This document shows positions 58,040 to 64,000 of a DNA stretch of 64,000 bases, in pieces. This DNA is from Caulobacteraceae bacterium. Lineage in GTDB: Bacteria > Pseudomonadota > Alphaproteobacteria > Caulobacterales > Caulobacteraceae. The first letter of the stretch is position 1. Every line of letters begins with the position of its first letter. The notes beneath the pieces were generated by a model. It did no database searches. It had not been told where the DNA came from and saw only the letters and a list, made by a program, of their open reading frames with translations. Both the position numbers and the translations under genes were made by a program. The stretch is taken from assembly GCA_019748095.1 (NCBI GenBank), contig JAIEQA010000018.1:1-64000 (forward strand), in the 5' to 3' direction.

Positions 58040-58115
58040 TTGTGCGGCTTACAGCACGCGAGGACGAAGGGGCAGGGGACGCAGACAGGGGTACGTCCGC
58101 TTTTGTCGTAGCGGC

Positions 58116-58499
58116 CTAAACGTCTGCCAATCCGGCACCGGGGATGCGGTCCAGATTGTCCTCGATCCAGCCGGTGAGGGCCCCGACCTTCTCCGCCACG
58201 TCCTCGCCGAGCGGTGTCAGACGATACTCGACATGGGGCGGCACCACGTCCAGCGCGCGTCGGACCAGGAAGCCGTCCGCCTCCAGAGTCTGCAGGGTCT
58301 GGGCCAGCATCCGCTCGCTGACCCCGCCGATCTGTCGGCGCAGACCACTGAAGCGCAGGGTCTTCCCCCGCAGGGCCAGCAGGACCAGGACACCCCAGCG
58401 GCTCGTGACATGGCTGAGGATCCGTCGTGATGGGCAGGCCGCGACCATGACATCGGCCATCAGGGGCCCCGTCGCCGGAAATGGGATCGGTGTGGCCAA
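58116..58499 (-). CDS. HxlR-family regulator (QorR-like)
   Basis: 127 residues: winged helix with ACPSRRILSHVTSRWGVLVLLALRG and FSGLRRQIGGVSERMLAQTLQTLEADGFLVRR, the HxlR hallmark. Family members such as YodB, HypR and QorR often sense electrophiles through cysteines; here one N-terminal Cys (AACPSR) is in the usual place. The TTG start at 58499 has GGAGAG upstream; an ATG at 58460 is an alternative. It is divergent from a QorB-like reductase gene, like E. coli ytfH/ytfG (qorR/qorB). Confidence 0.88.
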   Translation of the reverse strand: MATPIPFPATGPLMADVMVAACPSRRILSHVTSRWGVLVLLALRGKTLRFSGLRRQIGGVSERMLAQTLQTLEADGFLVRRALDVVPPHVEYRLTPLGEDVAEKVGALTGWIEDNLDRIPGAGLADV

Positions 58500-58515
58500 G
58501 GCCCTCTCCGCAATC

Positions 58516-58557
58516 GTAACGCTTACCTATTTGTTCGTACTTCCGTTTCGTAAGCGT
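58516..58557. promoter_or_regulatory. paired operator-like repeats between qorR-like and qorB-like genes
   Basis: ACGCTTAC (58519-58526) and GTAAGCGT (58550-58557) are a perfect 8-bp inverted repeat, 23 bp apart. The first also sits in the small palindrome GTAACGCTTAC (58516-58526). They lie in the 102-bp divergent promoter region, where HxlR regulators usually bind GTA/TAC-type repeats. Confidence 0.6.
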
Positions 58558-58601
58558 GTCCACTATTTCCCGCGCTCCAAAGTTCTGGACAGGAGACTGC
58601 A

Positions 58602-59453
58602 ATGAAAATCGGTATCACCGGCGCCTCCGGCCAACTCGGCCGCCTCGCTATCACCGCCCTCCGCAACCAGGTCCCGGCCGCTGACATCGTCGCGCTGGTC
58701 CGCCGTCCCGAGACCGCCACCGATCTGGGGGTCGAGGTTCGCCATGCCGACTATGCCGATCCGGCGTCGCTCGCGCAGGCGTTCCAGGGAATCGATGTCC
58801 TTGCCCTGATCTCGTCCAGCGACTTCAATGACCGGGTCGGTCAGCACCGCAATGTCATCGAGGCGGCCCGGACCGCCCGCGTCGGCCGCCTGATCTACAC
58901 CTCGGTGCTCAAGGCCGACACGACGCCACTGCTGGTGGCGGGCGATCACAAGGCGACCGAGGCCCTGATCCTGGCCTCCGGGCTCGACTACACGATCCTG
59001 CGCAACAGCTGGTACACAGAGAACTGGACCGCATCCCTGCCGATGGCGGTCGCGGCCGGTGCCGTCATCGGTTCGGCCCGCAATGGTCGTGTCAGCCCCG
59101 CAACCCGGCAGGACCTCGCCGAGGCTCTCGCTGTCGTGGCCGCAAGCCCGGGTCACAGCCGCCAGATCTACGAACTGGCCGGCGACGTGCCGTTCACACT
59201 CTCGGATCTCGCCGGCGCGGTTTCGGCCGAGACCGGAAAGCATATTTCGTACAACGATCTGCCGGCGGATGTTTACGGGGGACTTCTGGACGGATTCGGT
59301 CTGCCCCCGGGCCTGCCGGAGGTGATCGTCGACGCCGATGTCTGTGCCACCGCAGGCTGGCTGCTGGACGAAAGCCGCACCCTGTCCAGACTGATCGGCC
59401 ACCCGACGACCGCGCTCGCCGAAGCTGTCCGGGTGGCCCTGGACGGCCACTGA
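58602..59453 (+). CDS. NmrA-like NAD(P)H:quinone oxidoreductase (QorB-like)
   Basis: 283 residues: N-terminal GASGQLGRLAI binds NAD(P)H; VVALVRRP and YTSVLKADTTPL follow, and LDYTILRNSWYTEN is a typical YtfG/QorB segment. It reduces quinones with NADPH. Divergent from the HxlR regulator, which probably represses it. Confidence 0.88.
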   Translation: MKIGITGASGQLGRLAITALRNQVPAADIVALVRRPETATDLGVEVRHADYADPASLAQAFQGIDVLALISSSDFNDRVGQHRNVIEAARTARVGRLIYTSVLKADTTPLLVAGDHKATEALILASGLDYTILRNSWYTENWTASLPMAVAAGAVIGSARNGRVSPATRQDLAEALAVVAASPGHSRQIYELAGDVPFTLSDLAGAVSAETGKHISYNDLPADVYGGLLDGFGLPPGLPEVIVDADVCATAGWLLDESRTLSRLIGHPTTALAEAVRVALDGH

Positions 59454-59508
59454 GGACGCGACCGGAATCCCGTCACGCCGGCGGGATCCCGGCCTGCGTG
59501 GCGGCCTG

Positions 59509-59598
<90 letters not shown>

Positions 59599-59686
59599 TG
59601 AGGCGGGCCATCGGCCTGCGCGGGGTGCTGATAGCAGCGACTGCGGCGTTAACCAAAACAGAAATCAGAGCGGCGATGATCGCGGC

Positions 59687-60544
59687 ATGTGGACGCTTCC
59701 TTCCGTTTGCGCGCGCCCGTTTCGGGTTATCGCGGTCGCCGCCCTGGTCTCGCTGCTGGCGGCCTGCGCCAGCGTTGGCGGCTCGGGCGGACGGGGCCGG
59801 GTTCCCGAACGGGCTGCGCCGGTCGTGACCGATCCGGCTCCGATCGTGTCAGGGACCATGCGCCGCTATCAGATCCGTGGGCGCTGGTATCAGCCGGCCG
59901 AACAACCCGACTATGACGCCGTGGGTCTGTCCTCCTGGTACGGCGATCAGTTTCACGGCCGCCCGACCGCCACGGGCGAGCGGTTCGACATGCATGCGCT
60001 GACAGCCGCGCACAAGACCCTGCCGCTGCCGGGGCTGGTCGAGGTGACGAACCTTGCAAATGGCCGGACCGTCATCCTGCGGGTCAATGACCGTGGGCCG
60101 TTTGTCGACAACCGGATTATCGACCTGTCGCGCGGAGCGGCGGACGCCCTGGACCTGCGGACCCGGGGGGTGGGAGAGGTGCGGGTTCGCTATCTGGGCC
60201 GGGCCCCGCGTCTGGGGGGCGGTCAGGTCCTGCAGAGGGCTGCAGTCCGGGAGGCCGCGCCGGTGGCTTCGGTCCCGATCCTGACCCCGGTCCCGGTCCC
60301 GGTCCCGGCTCCGGCCGCCGGCGGCCCGCCCGTCTGGCTCCAGGTCGCCGCGTTCGACACCCGGGCCGAGGCCGAGGCTGCGGCCGGCCGGGTCGGTGCG
60401 CCGGCCCTCGTCCAGGCGGCCTCCAACCAGCGGGGCTACCGGATCCTTCTGGGCCCATGGACCGACCCGAATGCGGCCGAGCGCGCCCGGCAGGGCGTCG
60501 TGGAACGCGGATTCGCCGATGCGGCGCTGATTCCCGGGGGATAG
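59687..60544 (+). CDS. rlpA: RlpA-like septal ring lytic transglycosylase with SPOR domain
   Basis: 285 residues: signal peptide with lipobox (LVSLLAAC), a double-psi beta-barrel with SSWYGDQFHGRPTATGERFD and a LTAAHKTLPLP segment, VNDRGPF (catalytic Asp), a Pro/Val linker and a C-terminal SPOR domain (WLQVAAFDTRAEAEAAAGRV) that binds denuded glycan at the septum. The ATG at 59687 begins the signal peptide. Confidence 0.92.
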   Translation: MWTLPSVCARPFRVIAVAALVSLLAACASVGGSGGRGRVPERAAPVVTDPAPIVSGTMRRYQIRGRWYQPAEQPDYDAVGLSSWYGDQFHGRPTATGERFDMHALTAAHKTLPLPGLVEVTNLANGRTVILRVNDRGPFVDNRIIDLSRGAADALDLRTRGVGEVRVRYLGRAPRLGGGQVLQRAAVREAAPVASVPILTPVPVPVPAPAAGGPPVWLQVAAFDTRAEAEAAAGRVGAPALVQAASNQRGYRILLGPWTDPNAAERARQGVVERGFADAALIPGG

Positions 60545-60592
60545 GACGCTTCCGCGCTTGGCCCCGGCCACCCGGACCGCCATTGTGCGCCG

Positions 60593-61219
60593 GTGACACG
60601 CGGTCGATTCATCACATTTGAGGGCGGGGAGGGGACCGGGAAATCTACCCAGGTCGGTCGCCTCGTCGAACGTCTGTCGGCCACCGGGCTGGAGGTCGTG
60701 CGCACGCGCGAGCCCGGCGGCTCGCCGGGGGCCGAGGCGATCCGCGATCTGGTCGTATCCGGCACCGCCGATCGCTGGTCGGCACGGACCGAACTGCTGC
60801 TGATGTACGCCTCGCGCTCGGATCATCTGGAACGCACCATCCGCCCCGCGCTGGAGGCCGGGAGTTGGGTCGTCTGCGATCGTTTCGCCGACTCCAGCCG
60901 GGCCTATCAGGGGGCCGGGGGCGGGGCGGCGATGGATCTGATCGAGACCCTGGATCGCGAGATTGTCGGTGCCGACCAGCCCGCCCTGACCCTGGTGTTC
61001 GACCTGCCGGTCGAGATCGGTCTGGAGCGGGCACTGGGGCGCGGCGCGGCCGAGACCCGGTTCGAGTCCAAGGGGCTGGCCTTCCATCACCGGCTGCGCG
61101 ACGGCTTTGCCGCCATCGCCGCCCGGTATCCCGAGCGCTGTCGTCTGATCGATGCGACCGGCACGCCCGATCAGGTCGCCGACCGGGTCTGGGCGGCCGT
61201 CCAGCCGGTGCTGCCATGA
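60593..61219 (+). CDS. tmk: thymidylate kinase
   Basis: 208 residues. P-loop FEGGEGTGKSTQ, REPGGSPGAEAIRDL and the DRF motif (VVCDRFADSSRAYQG) are typical. It phosphorylates dTMP to dTDP. GTG 60593. The stop overlaps the holB start (ATGA). Confidence 0.95.
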   Translation: MTRGRFITFEGGEGTGKSTQVGRLVERLSATGLEVVRTREPGGSPGAEAIRDLVVSGTADRWSARTELLLMYASRSDHLERTIRPALEAGSWVVCDRFADSSRAYQGAGGGAAMDLIETLDREIVGADQPALTLVFDLPVEIGLERALGRGAAETRFESKGLAFHHRLRDGFAAIAARYPERCRLIDATGTPDQVADRVWAAVQPVLP

Positions 61220-62196
61220 CCGATCATCCTCGTGACCGGTTCGATCTCAAGCCGTCGCTGGAGGCCGAGACCGCCTTCGTCGAGGCGCAGGACCGGGGCC
61301 GGCTGCATCATGCCTGGCTGCTGTGCGGGCCCGAGGGTGTCGGCAAGGCGACCTTCGCCTTCCGCGCCGCCCGCCGCCTGCTCGGGGCCGCGCCCGACCC
61401 GACGCGGGGCCCTCTGGGGGCCCGGCCGGACGATCCGGTCAGTCAGCTGGTCAGTGCCCGCTCCCACCCCGATCTGCTGGTGCTGGAGCGTCTGGTCGAG
61501 GGCGGCAAGACGAAGAAGTCCATCTCCGTCGATCAGGCCCGCGACCTGCCGGAGTTCTTTTCCAAAAGCCCGTCACAGGCGACCCACCGGGTGGCTATCA
61601 TCGATACGGCTGACGACCTGAATGTGAATGCTGCCAATGCCTTGCTCAAGGTTCTTGAGGAGCCGCCGGAGCGCGGGGTCCTGTTCCTGATCACCCATGC
61701 ACCGGGCCGGTTGTTGCCGACGATCCGCTCGCGCTGCCGGCGGCTGGCCTTTCCGCCGTGGCCGCAGGCCGAGGTCGCAGCCCTTGTCCGGCGCATGACA
61801 GATCTGCCCCACGATGAGGCGGACCGGATCGCCGGCATGGCCCGGGGGTCGCCCGGGGCCGCCCTGGGCCTGGCCTCGGCCGCCAGTCTGGAGACCGAAC
61901 GGCTGGCCCGGGCCTGGGTCGAGTCCCCGGCCATCGACCGCGCCGAACAACTGGCCGTCGCCGACGGCTTCCGGGGGGCGGAGGGACAGGCCCGGTTCGA
62001 GGCCTTGCTGGACCGGCTGGCGGCGGCGGTGAAGGCGAGGGCGCTGACCGCCGGGGCAGGGGGCGACGCCTGGGCCGGGTTGTGGTCGCGCCTGACCGAT
62101 CTTCCCGAGCGCGCGGCGGCGATCAATCTGGACCGCGGCGACCTGCTGGCGGCGGCCCTGGCCGACCTCGCCCGGGTCAAGGCCATGAGTCGCTGA
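61216..62196 (+). CDS. holB: DNA polymerase III delta' subunit
   Basis: 326 residues: AAA+ clamp-loader subunit with LHHAWLLCGPEGVGKATFAFRAARRLL and NALLKVLEEPPERGVLFLITHAPGRLLPTIRSRC. It belongs to the clamp loader that places the sliding clamp on DNA. Coupled to tmk upstream (ATGA) and to tatD downstream (TGATG). Confidence 0.94.
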   Translation: MTDHPRDRFDLKPSLEAETAFVEAQDRGRLHHAWLLCGPEGVGKATFAFRAARRLLGAAPDPTRGPLGARPDDPVSQLVSARSHPDLLVLERLVEGGKTKKSISVDQARDLPEFFSKSPSQATHRVAIIDTADDLNVNAANALLKVLEEPPERGVLFLITHAPGRLLPTIRSRCRRLAFPPWPQAEVAALVRRMTDLPHDEADRIAGMARGSPGAALGLASAASLETERLARAWVESPAIDRAEQLAVADGFRGAEGQARFEALLDRLAAAVKARALTAGAGGDAWAGLWSRLTDLPERAAAINLDRGDLLAAALADLARVKAMSR

Positions 62197-62984
62197 TGCT
62201 GATCGACAGCCACGTCAACCTGCACGCCCCCCAGTTCGACGAGGACCGGGACGCGGTGATCGCCCGGGCGCGGGAAGCGGGGGTCAGCCTGATGGTCGAG
62301 ATCTCGGACAAGCTGTCGACCTTCGAGGCCACCCATGGGCTCGCCATGGCTCATCCCGACATCTGGTGCACCGTCGGGGTCCATCCGCACGAGGCCAAGG
62401 ACCACACCAGCGTGACGGCGGATGAACTGGTGGCCCTGGCCGCCCGGCCCCGGGTGGTCGGGATCGGCGAATGTGGCCTCGACTTCCACTACGACCTCAG
62501 CCCGCGCGAGACCCAGGCAGCGGTGTTCCGCGTCCATATCGAGGCCGCCCGCCGCAGCGGCCTGCCTCTGGTGGTCCATACCCGCGAGGCGGACGCGATC
62601 ATGGCCGATATTCTGGAACAGGAACAGGCGAACGGCCCGTTCAGGTTCCTGATGCATTGCTACACCAGTGGCGCAGAACTGGCGAAAAAGGCAGCGAATA
62701 TGGGGGCCTGGTTCTCGGTCTCCGGGATCGCCACCTTCAAGGCCGCCGAGGATGTCCGGGCGGTGATCCGCGCCATGCCGGCCGACCGGATCATTGTCGA
62801 GACCGACTGTCCCTATCTGGCCCCGGTGCCGCACCGTGGCCGCCGCAATGAACCGGCCTATATCAGCCACGTTCTGCAGGCGCTGGCGGACATCCGCGGA
62901 TGGTCGCTTCAGGAGGCGGAGATGCGAACGACCGAGGCCTTCTTCGCCCTGTTCGACCGGATCCCGCGCGGGAGCGGCCGGTGA
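62196..62984 (+). CDS. TatD-family metal-dependent DNase
   Basis: 262 residues. GIGECGLDFHYD, VVHTREAD, HCYTSGAELA and VETDCPYLAP are TatD signatures with metal-binding residues. The N-terminal HxH of many members reads SHVNLH, closer to the TatD than the YcfH type. It has 3'-5' exonuclease-type activity in characterised relatives. Coupled at both ends. Confidence 0.9.
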   Translation: MLIDSHVNLHAPQFDEDRDAVIARAREAGVSLMVEISDKLSTFEATHGLAMAHPDIWCTVGVHPHEAKDHTSVTADELVALAARPRVVGIGECGLDFHYDLSPRETQAAVFRVHIEAARRSGLPLVVHTREADAIMADILEQEQANGPFRFLMHCYTSGAELAKKAANMGAWFSVSGIATFKAAEDVRAVIRAMPADRIIVETDCPYLAPVPHRGRRNEPAYISHVLQALADIRGWSLQEAEMRTTEAFFALFDRIPRGSGR

Positions 62985-63805
62985 CCGGTCCGGAAACCGG
63001 GGCAGGGGCCACGCTCGAGGTCCGGCTGCTGGGTACAGGGTCATCCGGCGGGGTGCCGCGGGGTGACGGCGACTGGGGCGTGTGCGACCCGGCCGAGCCC
63101 CGCAACCGCCGCACCCGCTGCTCCCTGCTGGCCCGTCGGCAAGGCCCCGACGGCGAGACCTGTGTGCTGGTCGACACCTCGCCCGACCTGCGCGAACAGA
63201 TGCTGGCGGCGGGGGCCCGGGACGTGGACGCGGTCCTCTATACCCACGACCATGCCGACCAGACCCACGGGATCGACGATCTGCGGGTGTTCGCCTTGCG
63301 GCGCCGTCGCCGGATCCCCGCCTGGATGGACCGGCCCACGCGCTCTGCGCTCACAGCAAGATTCCCTTATATCTTTGAAAGTATAGAGGGTTATCCGGCG
63401 ATCCTCGATGTCTGTGATATCCCCCACCACGGCGAACCGTGGTCGGTCAGCGGGGGCGGGGGCCCGATCCCGGTGACCACCTTCGATCAGGGCCACGGGC
63501 CGATCCGCGCGGTCGGCTACAGACTGGGGCCCGTGGCCTATTCCAGCGACGTGTCGGATCTGGACGACGCAGCCTTCATGGCCATCTCGGGCTGCAGCCT
63601 CTGGATCGTCGACGCGCTGCGCTGGACCACGCATCCGACCCATAGCCATGTCGACCGGACCCTGGACTGGATCGCGCGCTCGGGCGTGCCACGTGCAGTC
63701 CTGACGAACCTACATCTGGATCTGGATTACAATGCTTTGGCGGCGGTTCTGCCGGCCGGAGTTGAGGTCGGATACGACGGCTGGACTGCGGTCGTGCCGC
63801 TGTGA
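62981..63805 (+). CDS. MBL-fold metallohydrolase (PhnP-like)
   Basis: 274 residues: LLGTGSSGGVPRGDGDWGVCDPAEPRNRRTRCSLL, metal-binding THDHADQTHGIDDLR and HSHVDRTLDW. This subgroup (PhnP/RNase Z-like) contains phosphodiesterases. GTG 62981 overlaps the TatD stop (GTGA). A short AT-rich patch with rare codons lies near 63360-63400. Confidence 0.88.
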   Translation: MTGPETGAGATLEVRLLGTGSSGGVPRGDGDWGVCDPAEPRNRRTRCSLLARRQGPDGETCVLVDTSPDLREQMLAAGARDVDAVLYTHDHADQTHGIDDLRVFALRRRRRIPAWMDRPTRSALTARFPYIFESIEGYPAILDVCDIPHHGEPWSVSGGGGPIPVTTFDQGHGPIRAVGYRLGPVAYSSDVSDLDDAAFMAISGCSLWIVDALRWTTHPTHSHVDRTLDWIARSGVPRAVLTNLHLDLDYNALAAVLPAGVEVGYDGWTAVVPL

Positions 63806-63845
63806 CCCAATCCACAATTTCGCATAATATATCTTAGGCGCATTA

Positions 63846-64000
63846 GTGAACTCCATCTCCCAACCCGTCGTCTCGCCGCCGGTGAACCCGTCACGCAGTG
63901 ACTGGGGTGCCCGCGCGGTCCGCCGGATCGAGGCCGACTACAACCGCTCGGCCGACACCCATCTGATCCCGGTCGACATGCCGGCCCTCGCCGGAATCGC
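63846..64000 (+). CDS. PLP-dependent cysteine-synthase-like protein (partial, cut by window end)
   Basis: 51 residues to the window edge with no stop, from GTG 63846. The sequence WGARAVRRIEADYNRSADTH followed by LIPVDMPALAGI matches the N-terminus of the alphaproteobacterial and xanthomonad cysteine synthase-like (PLP fold type II) family; the PLP lysine lies beyond the edge. An AT-rich -10-like stretch (CATAATATATCTTA, 63823-63836) is upstream and may be its promoter. The family match is from memory of the N-terminal pattern. Confidence 0.6.
   Translation, partial: MNSISQPVVSPPVNPSRSDWGARAVRRIEADYNRSADTHLIPVDMPALAGI

Overview
The window is GC-rich (roughly 68-70% in most genes) and gene-dense. 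It looks like chromosomal DNA of a Caulobacterales alphaproteobacterium, most plausibly Brevundimonas or a close relative. The reasons are a recognisable popZ (polar organiser) downstream of a TolC-family gene, an HWE histidine kinase, TonB-dependent sugar uptake, the conserved blocks surE-pcm-nlpD, yajC-secD-secF, yfgM-bamB-der, radA-cvpA-purF and tmk-holB-tatD, and short dispersed hairpin repeats between genes. The genus is an inference. No phage, IS element, CRISPR array or rRNA was seen.

Layout. 1-8.9 kb: tRNA-Thr, a HIT protein, seryl-tRNA synthetase with an odd in-frame insertion, surE-pcm-nlpD, and yajC-secD-secF. 8.9-12.4 kb: small membrane proteins, then a coupled pair of a squalene/phytoene-synthase-like protein and a PYROXD2-like oxidoreductase. 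12.4-14.2 kb: HWE kinase plus single-domain response regulator. 14.3-31 kb: the accessory heart of the window, a carbohydrate-uptake locus. It holds a type-B carboxylesterase, cytoplasmic GH1 beta-glucosidase, LacI regulator, TonB receptor, glycoamylase/GH144-like lipoprotein, ABC binding protein, two permeases, a 1069-residue secreted putative glycosidase, and a separately transcribed MsmK/UgpC-type ATPase. Two near-identical LacI-type operators (TGTAA-N4-TTACA) lie in front of the regulator/GH1 divergent promoter and in front of the distant ATPase gene. They tie the ATPase to the locus.

31-38.4 kb: DEAD-box helicase with a repetitive basic tail, a secreted metacaspase with four PPC-like domains and an EF-hand-like loop, alr and gltX. 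38.4-45.2 kb: LOG protein, small secreted proteins, tRNA-Asn, TrmH-family methyltransferase, a 38-residue membrane ORF, tRNA-Cys, a degenerate Pcm paralogue, TolC and PopZ. 45.4-51.7 kb: ECF sigma factor cluster, panB, yfgM-bamB-der. 51.7-58.5 kb: GH43 enzyme, SDR, a ParD/ParE-type toxin-antitoxin pair with its own palindrome, VOC protein, purF-cvpA-radA. 58-64 kb: a qorR/qorB-like divergent pair, tRNA-Ser, rlpA, tmk-holB-tatD-MBL, and the start of a PLP-dependent cysteine-synthase-like gene cut by the window end.

How the genes work together. In the sugar locus the proposed route is outer-membrane capture by the TonB receptor, periplasmic trimming by the glycoamylase-like lipoprotein and the large secreted enzyme, ABC import of short oligosaccharides, and cytoplasmic hydrolysis by GH1, under LacI control. 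A beta-1,2-glucan substrate is a guess from the GH144-type enzyme. No intergenic gap exceeds about 300 bp; the larger ones hold repeats, operators, tRNAs or nothing recognisable (45177-45444).
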